From a virus, in IMG/VR virus record IMGVR_UViG_3300018422_000003, positions 1 to 64,000 of that record: 64,000 bases of DNA. One strand, 5' to 3'. Under the pieces are notes generated by a model. It ran no database searches and was not told where the DNA came from. It saw only the letters and a list, made by a program, of their open reading frames with translations. The first letter of the stretch is position 1. Every line of letters begins with the position of its first letter. Shown one piece after another: positions 54,805 to 61,772 of the stretch. The position numbers and the translations under genes are program-made.

Positions 54805-56134
54805 ATCTGTAGGAATTCTCGCGCTGGAAGCCCTGTACGCGATACTCTTTCCAAATCAAATAACCAAGCGCGTCACTAGGGTGCGACAAGGTCATGTTGT
54901 CGTGGGTCGTGTCCTTGTCGATCGTATGGCCGGGATCTTTCTTATCCCAAATACAGCGCCGGAAATCGATTCGCAGGCGCTTACATTTTTTGTCGATCCA
55001 CATGCGCTGCAGGCCTGCCGCCGATTGCATCATGGCGTTAACGCTGGTGACGCGATCGCGTACGAGCGGGTTGGCCGCGAGGATATTCCAGTACAGCTTA
55101 TAGGCGGGCTTGGCCCTAAAATAATCCTTGATCAGCGCATAGTCCGCGCGGCCTGACGTGGAGCCGTGCTCGCCGGCAGCGTCGCCATACATTTGGATGT
55201 CGAGCGGCCGCCCGTTTACTTTCCTCCACTGATCGAGATAGCCGCCCGGCTCTTCGAGCGTCGCCGTGAACCGCTGGCAGGCGTCGATGGTGGTTGCCCC
55301 GCGGATGATCTGTTCATCCAGCACGAACACGTTGCCGCCGTAATGCTGCGTGAGCACCCAGCACATGGGATCGATGTTGAAATCCATGCATAGGCTGAGC
55401 GGTACCGCCGGATTAAATTTCAGGTCCTGCTCGTGGCGCTTCTCATCCCACGAATAATAGACCGCGCCGGAATGCATGTCGAGGTATTCGCCGAGCACCT
55501 CCTGACGGAAGAACCGCTCGTCGTAGGAAGCCTTCAGCCGGTCGTAAAAATCGGGGTTCTTCGAAAGCACCGCGATGTTTTCGCCAGGCGCGGCCAGGAT
55601 GGCGTCGTAGCCGGGTTTCTTCTCGGGACCGATGAACCGCTCGTAAACGAAATCGAAGCCGTTGGGGGTCCATACTCCGAAGCCGCACAGCTCGGTGGCC
55701 AGCGGATCGCGGAGGCGGCCCTCCAATCGCAGCCACGCGGCCTCGTCCGTGAAGCTCAGCTCATCGACGCCAAACCACGCGAGGTTCGTACCGCGCAGGC
55801 GCTCGTAGTCCTTCAGCGATCGCATGAGGATTCTGGAGCCGAGCCGTTTCAGCGTTATCGCCATTTCCTGCTTGTGGAAGGTATACGGTATGCGCCGGTC
55901 CTCCAGCTCATCGAGCAGCGTGCGGAGCGTGACGTCGCGAAGCATCGGGAAGGTAGGAGCGCCGAGCAGGCCGGTCCGGCCGCGATTGATCGCCGCCATG
56001 CGGAGGGCCTTGCCGACCAAGGCGTACGTTTTGCCTGATCCGATGGGGCCGGAGAAGCCGACAAATCGCGACCGGGAATCGTAGAAACGGCGCTGCGACG
56101 GGAGAACGTGGGAGGTGAAAACGACACGCTGCAT
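54803..56134 (-). CDS. terL: Terminase large subunit
   Basis: 443 residues. Walker A is in FSGPIGSGKT (residues about 27-36), Walker B in NLAWFGVDELSF (about 118-128), and the nuclease part has the aspartate phrase LCMDFNIDPMCW and, near the end, SHPSDALGYLIWKE. The enzyme packs DNA into the prohead using ATP and cuts the concatemer. No clear small subunit gene is seen; the HTH protein at 58068 is a possible but weak candidate. Confidence 0.92.
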   Translation of the reverse strand: MQRVVFTSHVLPSQRRFYDSRSRFVGFSGPIGSGKTYALVGKALRMAAINRGRTGLLGAPTFPMLRDVTLRTLLDELEDRRIPYTFHKQEMAITLKRLGSRILMRSLKDYERLRGTNLAWFGVDELSFTDEAAWLRLEGRLRDPLATELCGFGVWTPNGFDFVYERFIGPEKKPGYDAILAAPGENIAVLSKNPDFYDRLKASYDERFFRQEVLGEYLDMHSGAVYYSWDEKRHEQDLKFNPAVPLSLCMDFNIDPMCWVLTQHYGGNVFVLDEQIIRGATTIDACQRFTATLEEPGGYLDQWRKVNGRPLDIQMYGDAAGEHGSTSGRADYALIKDYFRAKPAYKLYWNILAANPLVRDRVTSVNAMMQSAAGLQRMWIDKKCKRLRIDFRRCIWDKKDPGHTIDKDTTHDNMTLSHPSDALGYLIWKEYRVQGFQRENSYR

Positions 56135-56175
56135 ATTCAGTGGCCGTTCGCGCGAGGGGGACTGATCTTTTAGTC

Positions 56176-56204
56176 TTGACAGATTTACGTTAATCTGTCA
56201 GTAT
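56176..56204 (+). promoter_or_regulatory. Promoter of the right early operon with palindromic operator
   Basis: TTGACA (56176-56181), 17 bp and CAGTAT (56199-56204), with the palindrome TGACAGATT-N6-AATCTGTCA at 56177-56200. This is the best copy of the operator. A transcript starting near 56211 would begin at an in-frame GTG, so both leaderless GTG 56211 and ATG 56238 are possible starts. Confidence 0.78.
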
Positions 56205-56237
56205 GTCGTTGTGAGCGAAACAAGGGGGACTGAAAAG

Positions 56238-56384
56238 ATGATCGAAATACACGGACGCAAGGGGATGAAGAGCACGCCCTTCCGTAAAACGTTTGCATCG
56301 CAGGCCGCGTTTGACCGCTGGCTTGAGAAGAACGGCGAGAACGTCAGCATCGACGGAATCCGCGAAACAGAAGGCGGTTACTAA
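56238..56384 (+). CDS. Small basic hypothetical, first gene of the right operon
   Basis: 48 residues from ATG 56238 behind CAAGGGGGACTGAAAAG; a leaderless GTG start at 56211 would add nine residues. MIEIHGRKGMKSTPFRKTFA, then QAAFDRWLEKNGENVSIDG looks like a small folded unit with a helix. No family recognised. It shares a TAATG overlap with the next gene. Confidence 0.6.
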   Translation: MIEIHGRKGMKSTPFRKTFASQAAFDRWLEKNGENVSIDGIRETEGGY

Positions 56385-56599
56385 TGATGAGCTGGCAAAT
56401 ACTGACGGAAACGATTCAGGCGGCAGGCGAAGAAGCCCGCGCGGCCTCGCTCGACGCGCACGGCCATCTGGTACCGATCCAGGAAGCGTACGATTTCCTC
56501 CTCAGCGTTTGGTACGACACCGAGGACGCACGATATGACGTAATGCCAACGACGTGGATTCCTAGAGGGTTTGCGCTGGCATACAAGGGGAAAAAGTAA
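56384..56599 (+). CDS. Hypothetical small protein
   Basis: 71 residues with a helical start (WQILTETIQAAGEEARAASL) and then IQEAYDFLLSVWYDTEDARY, with a proline-containing end. The adjacent gene begins at the base after its stop. No family recognised. Confidence 0.5.
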   Translation: MMSWQILTETIQAAGEEARAASLDAHGHLVPIQEAYDFLLSVWYDTEDARYDVMPTTWIPRGFALAYKGKK

Positions 56600-56914
56600 A
56601 TGAGCGAATACGCGCAGTACTACGAAAGCTTTTCTACCGGGCGCTGGGCGACGGAAGATGCCGCTACCTGCCGCTGCAACGGTGGCGGCTGGGCGCTGAG
56701 CGAAGTTGATACGTGGCACAAGTGCCCGGCGCATTACACGCCCGGCCAATCTCATCCGGACGACGACGGTGAGTGGCTGCCGATGCCGTACGATTCGCCT
56801 TGCAAGGGCTGCGGCTGTGAGATTCACGGCGAGCCGAATTATGGCGGCCTCTGCGGGACTTGCTTCAACGAGAACATCGCCGCTGACGACGATCTGACCG
56901 ACGTACCTTTTTGA
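56600..56914 (+). CDS. Cysteine-rich zinc protein
   Basis: 104 residues. Two cysteine clusters: CRCNGGGWALSEV, then HKCPAHY, and CKGCGCEIHG followed by LCGTCF; eight or more cysteines and histidines in pairs suggest two zinc sites. It recalls rubredoxin-like or ribbon-type small proteins of phages. The acidic end (ADDDLTDVPF) may help solubility. Role unknown; counter-defence or transcription effects are possible. Confidence 0.6.
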   Translation: MSEYAQYYESFSTGRWATEDAATCRCNGGGWALSEVDTWHKCPAHYTPGQSHPDDDGEWLPMPYDSPCKGCGCEIHGEPNYGGLCGTCFNENIAADDDLTDVPF

Positions 56915-56935
56915 TTTGACAGGGGGGACTTACAA

Positions 56936-57787
56936 ATGACAACAACACCAACAATTGAATGCCGCATACCGGACGGCGCATGGGCGAAGACGGTAACAGA
57001 GGTTGAGCCGCGCGCCAAGACGGGTTATGACTGGACCGGGGATTTCCTCCGGGCCGGTCAGCTCATCGACCTGGAGCCGGGCGAGGTGCTCACGGTGGCG
57101 CGCAATACCGGGAGCCGCAAACATCCCTCGATCGAGGTGACGATCTATATCCTGATGCCCAACGCGGAATGGGCGTCCGTCGTCAGCTACGACGGAAAAG
57201 AATGGGCCTCGTCTCTGCGCAAGGAGGCGCGTGAGCTGCTCGACCTTGAGCCGGAGCGCCGGATCAAGAAAGTAGCCGCCGCGCAAGTGACGATCTGGGA
57301 AACAAAGCTGGCGGCGCGGATCGAGAAGCGCGCCGTGATCGCCAAGGCTCTCGAAACCGCAGAGGCCGACGCGACCGCAATGTACAACAATCCTCCGAGC
57401 GGTTACAACTACTTTCATTTTCCGCTCGCCGCCTCCACGTCGCAGGGAACAATGCATAAGCGAAATACCGCCGAGGAGTTTGCGGCCGCCGCCAAGGCCA
57501 AGGTTGAGGGTCAGCTATCCGTGTCTGACGAGCGGATCGCTGAGGCGCGGGCGCGGATCGCTGAGTACGAGAAACTCGCGAAGGGGAAAAAGGGCGACGT
57601 GACCGTGGCGATGATCGGCGAGCTTGGCGATGAGCTGAAGCAGGCGCTGGCGGAATTGCTGACGGTGTGCGGTACGCAGGAGAAGATCGTCGAGGTACTC
57701 ACCGACGGTGGCGTCCGGCGGGCGGTCCGCCGCGCGCTGAAGGCCGAGGCTGAGCCTGCGGCAGCGGTAGCAGCGGAGGTGAAGTAA
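56936..57787 (+). CDS. Hypothetical protein with helical domain
   Basis: 283 residues behind CAGGGGGGACTTACAA. N-terminal half: beta-rich (AGQLIDLEPGEVLTVARNTG, IEVTIYILMPNAEWASVVSY), then long charged helices (RIKKVAAAQVTIWETKLAAR, TAEEFAAAAKAKVEGQLSVS) up to the end. The shape suggests a DNA-binding or scaffold-type protein of unknown family. It ends 4 bp before the next gene. Confidence 0.55.
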   Translation: MTTTPTIECRIPDGAWAKTVTEVEPRAKTGYDWTGDFLRAGQLIDLEPGEVLTVARNTGSRKHPSIEVTIYILMPNAEWASVVSYDGKEWASSLRKEARELLDLEPERRIKKVAAAQVTIWETKLAARIEKRAVIAKALETAEADATAMYNNPPSGYNYFHFPLAASTSQGTMHKRNTAEEFAAAAKAKVEGQLSVSDERIAEARARIAEYEKLAKGKKGDVTVAMIGELGDELKQALAELLTVCGTQEKIVEVLTDGGVRRAVRRALKAEAEPAAAVAAEVK

Positions 57788-57791
57788 AGCG

Positions 57792-58067
57792 ATGAGCAAC
57801 GTCCAGCTATATCTGGCCATCGGAGTCCCGATGCTTTTCAATGCTTTGCTCTGCGCCATTCTGATCGCCTATATCAATGCCAAATTTGACGGCGTGAATG
57901 CCAAATTTGACGGCGTGAAGGGACAATTCGATGGAGTCAAAACACAATTCGACGGAATCAATAAGCGCTTTGACGACATGCGGGATCTCTGGCGTGCCGA
58001 GCTGCGGCGCGTCGAGGAGGTTCTCGACGCCCGCCTGAAGCATTTGGAACACAAGGAGCGCAGCTAA
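57792..58067 (+). CDS. Membrane-anchored heptad-repeat protein
   Basis: 91 residues. LYLAIGVPMLFNALLCAILI (about 6-25) is a membrane segment; then a heptad repeat with phenylalanine-aspartate-glycine (NAKFDGV, NAKFDGV, KGQFDGV, KTQFDGI), then a long charged helix (LWRAELRRVEEVLDARLKHL). The first two repeats are identical at DNA level (21 bp, AATGCCAAATTTGACGGCGTG), so they duplicated recently. It forms a coiled coil tethered to the membrane. Function unknown. Confidence 0.65.
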   Translation: MSNVQLYLAIGVPMLFNALLCAILIAYINAKFDGVNAKFDGVKGQFDGVKTQFDGINKRFDDMRDLWRAELRRVEEVLDARLKHLEHKERS

Positions 58068-58427
58068 ATGCCGTACTCAGAGGAAACAAAGGCCGACGTG
58101 ATTGCCGCCCTGACCGCAGCGCCGTGGAGCGTTGCGGCGGTCGCGCAGGCGTACGGTATCGCTCACACCACGGTGACGAAATGGGCGCGGGCGGCGAGGC
58201 TGCAATTGCCATCCTCACACGCCCGCATACTGGCCGCGTCCGAGCGCGGTCAGCGTGCGCAACATGGGGATTGGCGGGCCCGGCGGCTCAAGGCGATCGC
58301 GCTACGCAAGCAGGGGAAATCGCTCACCGAGATCCGGTCGCTGGTCGGATACCGCTCCGTCGCGAGTGTCTATTACGCCTTGCAGGCGAACGTTACGCTA
58401 CTCAGGGAAAAAGGAGTGGCGGTATGA
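58068..58427 (+). CDS. HTH DNA-binding protein
   Basis: 119 residues. MPYSEETKADVIAALTAAPW then SVAAVAQAYGIAHTTVTKWA forms a transposase-type HTH (helix, turn, recognition helix). A second possible HTH is at LTEIRSLVGYRSVASVYYAL. It may be a regulator or a small terminase-like protein; TerL lies on the opposite strand about 2 kb away, and the family is not decisive. ATGA overlap with the next gene. Confidence 0.6.
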   Translation: MPYSEETKADVIAALTAAPWSVAAVAQAYGIAHTTVTKWARAARLQLPSSHARILAASERGQRAQHGDWRARRLKAIALRKQGKSLTEIRSLVGYRSVASVYYALQANVTLLREKGVAV

Positions 58428-58663
58428 ATCCCGGCGACATACAACTGCTCATGGAGTGCCTCGAAAGATTCACGCGCGCCATCGAGGGGCATGGGAAATC
58501 GATCGCGGACGGGCTTACCGTCCTCGCGCGCGCCGTGGAGGAGTTGTCGCCGAGCGCGCAGTCCGAAAAGTTCGATAAAGAAGTCAAGCGCATTATGCGG
58601 GAGAACAGGATGATACGCGAAGAATTGGATCGGATCGAAGCAAATAGAAAGGGTGGCGCGTAA
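58424..58663 (+). CDS. Helical hypothetical
   Basis: 79 residues from ATG 58424 in an ATGA overlap. MECLERFTRAIEGHGKSIAD and EVKRIMRENRMIREELDRIE indicate a long helix, perhaps a coiled coil dimer. Coupled to the HTH gene, so possibly its partner; this is inference. No family recognised. Confidence 0.5.
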   Translation: MNPGDIQLLMECLERFTRAIEGHGKSIADGLTVLARAVEELSPSAQSEKFDKEVKRIMRENRMIREELDRIEANRKGGA

Positions 58664-58933
58664 ATGCCAAATGAAACACGCTTTGCCGTGGTCAGGATCG
58701 ATAACGGCTGGAGCAATCCGTACACGTCGGTCGAGGTGAACGCGTACACGGCGACCAAGGCGGCGGAATGGATTCAGCGGGAAATGGGAGGCCGGGATCG
58801 TGGCGGCTGGCGCAGCGGACGGCTGACGCGAGAGGTTTGCCCGTTCGCGGTGCTCGATCGCGAAACCGGAAAGAAGTGGACCGCGCACGATATCCTGCTG
58901 CGCGATCTCGATGATGTTGAGGTGCCCGTCTGA
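58664..58933 (+). CDS. Hypothetical small protein
   Basis: 89 residues. RFAVVRIDNGWSNPYTSVEV then TKAAEWIQREMGGRDRGGWR and CPFAVLDRETGKKWTAHDIL: an alpha/beta fold with a Gly/Arg loop. The end overlaps the CTG start proposed for the next gene (CTGA). No family recognised. Confidence 0.5.
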   Translation: MPNETRFAVVRIDNGWSNPYTSVEVNAYTATKAAEWIQREMGGRDRGGWRSGRLTREVCPFAVLDRETGKKWTAHDILLRDLDDVEVPV

Positions 58934-59175
58934 CGGCCTACATTGCAGTCACCAAAGACCGCGACGGAGGGTTCAAAGTACAGCTCCGCGACAAGCTCGC
59001 GGGCACACGGCCGCTGATGCAATCGGCGAAAGAACCGAATCCAGGAGCGGCTCGTCGTACGGCCGAGCGGCTCTTCGGCGTGCTCGAATGGCGCAGCCGC
59101 GACGAAGCCGGGCTTGGCGGTCAGCCGTACGTGGAATGCGTCGCCGTGATCGATACGGCGCAAGGAGTTTGGTAG
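58930..59175 (+). CDS. Hypothetical protein with a probable CTG start
   Basis: 81 residues if it starts at CTG 58930: TAYIAVTKDRDGGFKVQLRD, then GAARRTAERLFGVLEWRSRD and PYVECVAVIDTAQGVW. The frame is protein-like, opens after a stop and has no ATG, GTG or TTG before residue 33. The CTGA overlap with the upstream stop copies the ATGA, GTGA and TTGA overlaps of the other genes, and GAGGTG sits 9 bp upstream. The call rests on this analogy. Confidence 0.55.
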   Translation: MTAYIAVTKDRDGGFKVQLRDKLAGTRPLMQSAKEPNPGAARRTAERLFGVLEWRSRDEAGLGGQPYVECVAVIDTAQGVW

Positions 59176-59188
59176 CGCGGCCCACGCG

Positions 59189-59217
59189 TTGACAGCATTT
59201 CATCATTGCGTCAGACT
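59189..59217 (+). promoter_or_regulatory. Promoter of the right-end unit
   Basis: TTGACA (59189-59194), 17 bp and CAGACT (59212-59217). Spacing and -10 type are those of the operator promoters, but the spacer lacks the palindrome except for weak symmetry. The TTGGGAAG hairpin follows 8 bp later and the AAAGGGGG motif before ATG 59284. Confidence 0.65.
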
Positions 59218-59225
59218 TGGCTTGC

Positions 59226-59245
59226 GGCCGCTTGGGAAGGCGGCC
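59226..59245 (+). promoter_or_regulatory. Leader hairpin with TTGGGAAG loop
   Basis: GGCCGC (59226-59231) pairs with GCGGCC (59240-59245) around an exact 8-nt loop TTGGGAAG. This gives a 6-bp all-GC stem, the tightest member of the family. About 20 nt later comes ACAAAGGGGG before the 59284 start. Confidence 0.7.
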
Positions 59246-59283
59246 TGAAAACGTAAAAAAACAAAGGGGGCGCGCCCATCCAC

Positions 59284-59625
59284 ATGAGCGTTGCGAATCC
59301 GGCGGTTACTCCGCCACTGCGTCAGCCGCCGCCTGACAATCACATTACGCGGTCTCACATTGCCAACGTCAACGAGTTGCTCGCGGGCCTTGGCATGGGC
59401 GCGCGACCGGACCGTACGCAGGCCGCGTACCTGATGGCATACGCCTCGATCCTGACCCGGTTTGCAGGCCCGCGCGGGCTGCTTGAATACGCGCGGGATC
59501 TATGCTCGGAAAATCAGCCGGTCAGCCGGGAAGCTCTCAATCGCATCCGCGTAGCCGCGACGCATTACGGCCTGCACCACAATATAGGCGAGGCGATCCA
59601 GGCGGCCGAGGCTGCTGAGCTGTGA
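59284..59625 (+). CDS. Hypothetical protein
   Basis: 113 residues, proline-rich start (PPLRQPPPDNHITRSHIANV) then helical (LLEYARDLCSENQPVSREAL, NRIRVAATHYGLHHNIGEAI). No family recognised. GTGA overlap with the next gene; it heads the operon under the hairpin leader. Confidence 0.55.
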   Translation: MSVANPAVTPPLRQPPPDNHITRSHIANVNELLAGLGMGARPDRTQAAYLMAYASILTRFAGPRGLLEYARDLCSENQPVSREALNRIRVAATHYGLHHNIGEAIQAAEAAEL

Positions 59626-60110
59626 GCCGTCCTGCCTGCGAAGGGGCGGGGAAGCCGGGCCTATGCCAGAACGGCTATACCGGACGCTGCCCGGTTTGCG
59701 GCGACACGTTCCGGCTCAACAAACGCGGCGAGGTGTATCCGCATAAAGCGAAACTTGCGCAACTTGCGCAAGTCAGCAAGTCCGTGGCGAGCCTGATCCT
59801 GGTCGCCGGCAATCCATACGAAACGGCGACGGAGATCGTCTTCGGGCCGGGCCTCGTGCTGAGGGCGGTCCGTTACGACATGTCCGATCCGAGCCTGCCG
59901 TTTGAAAGCTATCACCACATGTGGGGCGGCGTGAGCACAGAGGCCGCTGTACAGCTCAACGTTGGCTATGGTGGCGACGCTGGCGGCTGGCGGCCTGACA
60001 TCCGCGCGCCGATCCCGGAGCCCGCCTATTGGCTTACTATGCTCCTGGTGCTGGCCGTGATCTTGGTTACCGCGCTGCGGCGATCGCGTCCGAAGTGGGG
60101 GCGTGACTGA
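59622..60110 (+). CDS. Zinc-binding protein with PEP-CTERM-like tail
   Basis: 162 residues from GTG in a GTGA overlap. An early CQNGYTGRCPVCGDTFRL segment can bind zinc. The last 30 residues read PIPEPAYWLTMLLVLAVILV then TALRRSRPK: a Pro-Glu-Pro phrase, one membrane segment, and arginines at the end, which is the pattern of PEP-CTERM sorting signals. There is no N-terminal signal peptide, so the export signal may be coincidental. Dual features make it unusual. Confidence 0.5.
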   Translation: MSRPACEGAGKPGLCQNGYTGRCPVCGDTFRLNKRGEVYPHKAKLAQLAQVSKSVASLILVAGNPYETATEIVFGPGLVLRAVRYDMSDPSLPFESYHHMWGGVSTEAAVQLNVGYGGDAGGWRPDIRAPIPEPAYWLTMLLVLAVILVTALRRSRPKWGRD

Positions 60111-60149
60111 AGTTTGATGTAATTTGCGTTTGTATACAAAGGGGGACTT

Positions 60150-60554
60150 ATGAAAAGGGAAGAGAATCGGCGGCCGCGCTCGCTACAAGCGCTCCGCGCA
60201 GAAGTGGACCGATGGAATTCGGCGTACCGCGTGGGGACGCGAGTCACGCTGACCAAGGATGACGGAACCGAGGTCGATGCGGTCACACGCTCCGAGGCCT
60301 CGGTGCTCAGCGGGCATACGGCCGTAATATGGCTGCGCCAGGTCGTCGGATGTTGGGCGCTCGATCGAGTCCGTGCGGCGCGGGGTGTGGTTGCCTTCGA
60401 ACGCACAATTGAATTGGTGACAGCGGAAGACGGCGGCGGCTGGCACGTCGCGCTGAGCTGCGGACATGAGGCCTTCTTGGCCACTGAGCCGCAAAGCGAC
60501 GCGCAGGTATGCGCTCAGTGCGTGAACGTATTTGTCGAGGCCGCTCGTGCCTAA
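60150..60554 (+). CDS. Hypothetical zinc-pair protein
   Basis: 134 residues behind CAAAGGGGGACTT. N-terminal basic helix (ENRRPRSLQALRAEVDRWNS), then a beta part with RVTLTKDDGTEVDAVTRSEA, and late residues SCGHEAFLATEPQSD and VCAQC that can coordinate zinc. No family recognised. The next gene starts inside its end. Confidence 0.5.
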   Translation: MKREENRRPRSLQALRAEVDRWNSAYRVGTRVTLTKDDGTEVDAVTRSEASVLSGHTAVIWLRQVVGCWALDRVRAARGVVAFERTIELVTAEDGGGWHVALSCGHEAFLATEPQSDAQVCAQCVNVFVEAARA

Positions 60555-61146
60555 TACGGAAATCGTGAGGCCGGGGACGATGGACTTGCGCAAGCTGGCC
60601 GACGCCGCCGCGAAGGAGATCCGGCGCGAGTCCCGTAAGACTCGGTCGCCGACCGCCTATTTTCTGGCGGTCCATTCGGCTGAGTACGGGGCGCGATTCC
60701 GGCTGCCAAAGGATGCCGCGTGGATGATGAATAGCGGCGACGGAAAAGTCCTGTTGTTCTCCGGGTTTCGCGAGATGAGGGATGTTGCGGTTTGGGTGTT
60801 CGGATCGGAAGTGTGGCTTGCCAAGCGCACGCCCGAAGGCGCGAAGCACTCGCCAAAAGAGCACGACGCTCACATGGACAGCGGCTTCAAAACGCTGCAG
60901 AAAATGGGATGGGCGACCGTGACAGAGGCGCTTGTGATCGTTGCGCAAAACGTTGAGGAGGTCGTACAGGTAACGCAACCGTTCATTCGCAAACCGGGCA
61001 GCGGAGACATTCAGCTATGCGGGCCGCCGGAAGTGCAGGCTATGGCGCAGGCGGATTTCGGCGGGCGCATAAAGATGTTTGGCGACGTCACCGAGGCCGA
61101 CGTACAAGGCGCATATCCGAAGGACGAGGGCGATCATGTCCAATGA
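60547..61146 (+). CDS. Hypothetical protein
   Basis: 199 residues from GTG 60547 (GTGCCTAA overlap; a TTG at 60532 is also open). A helical N-terminus (LRKLADAAAKEIRRESRKTR) and an alpha/beta centre (GARFRLPKDAAWMMNSGDGK, VAVWVFGSEVWLAKRTPEGA), ending in acidic residues. No family recognised. It overlaps the next gene by 11 bp. Confidence 0.5.
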   Translation: MPNTEIVRPGTMDLRKLADAAAKEIRRESRKTRSPTAYFLAVHSAEYGARFRLPKDAAWMMNSGDGKVLLFSGFREMRDVAVWVFGSEVWLAKRTPEGAKHSPKEHDAHMDSGFKTLQKMGWATVTEALVIVAQNVEEVVQVTQPFIRKPGSGDIQLCGPPEVQAMAQADFGGRIKMFGDVTEADVQGAYPKDEGDHVQ

Positions 61147-61381
61147 ACACGACGCCCGCATTCTTCTCGATCCCTACACTGTAGCGGCGGCGGTCTTTTC
61201 GATGACGGAGGAAAGCGCCCTTGCAATGGACAATGCCTGCGGCGATGATCCGTTCCGCGTGAGCGCGTACCTTATCGACCGCTTTGGGTTGGATGGCTTG
61301 TGTCAGCTCGCCGAGAAACACCGCGCGGAAGCCGTGGAAAGTATCGACCGCGCCATTCGCGATCTAAAGGTGGCCAGATGA
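61136..61381 (+). CDS. Hypothetical small helical protein
   Basis: 81 residues from ATG 61136. DARILLDPYTVAAAVFSMTE, then LIDRFGLDGLCQLAEKHRAE and IDRAIRDLKVAR: a compact helical fold. A very short frame (61378-61464, 28 residues) overlaps its stop and ends at the terminator; I do not call it. No family recognised. Confidence 0.5.
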   Translation: MSNEHDARILLDPYTVAAAVFSMTEESALAMDNACGDDPFRVSAYLIDRFGLDGLCQLAEKHRAEAVESIDRAIRDLKVAR

Positions 61382-61406
61382 ACATTGTCTTCTTGTGTGA
61401 AGAGCT

Positions 61407-61440
61407 GGGCGGGGCCGGGAGCGGCTCCGCCCGTTTTGTT
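61407..61440 (+). terminator. Rho-independent terminator or attenuator
   Basis: GGGCGG (61407-61412) pairs with CCGCCC (61427-61432), followed by GTTTTGTTT. It lies only 14 bp before the ATG of the NPYG-type gene, so it may attenuate and expose that gene's ribosome-binding site. Confidence 0.6.
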
Positions 61441-61453
61441 TCTGGAGGCAAAC

Positions 61454-61768
61454 ATGGCAGTTAATAGCAACCCTTACGGTACAGAGGGGAATCCGGTCAA
61501 TGTCAGTGACCGTTTGCGCGGCAACGAGCCGAGGCTTAAAGCCAGTTGGGAAGTGCGCGCCGGAATCATACCGGGGCAGCCCCTGCCTGTGTGGACGAAG
61601 CGGTTTTTCTACACCAGCGCCCAACGCGAAGAAGACGAGACGAAGTTGAACGAGCCGCACCATCACGCTCACTTCTCCCGAATCAGAGCAGAGGCGATGG
61701 ACTATTACCTCCAGGCGAGCATGCCGAATCTCGTTAATTGGGCCGAGATCACCTTTATCTGGTACTGA
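61454..61768 (+). CDS. Protein starting with the NPYG-EGNP peptide
   Basis: 104 residues from ATG 61454 with GGAGG 9 bp upstream. Residues 6-25 read NPYGTEGNPV-NVSDRLRGNE, nearly identical to the end of the 51270 protein, while DNA differs at many synonymous positions, so the peptide is under protein-level selection. The rest is alpha/beta (RAGIIPGQPLPVWTKRFFYT, HHAHFSRIRAEAMDYYLQAS). No family recognised; the phrase may be a recognition or interaction peptide. Confidence 0.6.
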   Translation: MAVNSNPYGTEGNPVNVSDRLRGNEPRLKASWEVRAGIIPGQPLPVWTKRFFYTSAQREEDETKLNEPHHHAHFSRIRAEAMDYYLQASMPNLVNWAEITFIWY

Positions 61769-61772
61769 TGCG

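Noticed and set aside
54716-55156. Plus-strand frame of 146 residues after the coiled-coil gene
   Set aside because: It runs antisense through the terminator and terminase gene; composition is that of a shadow.
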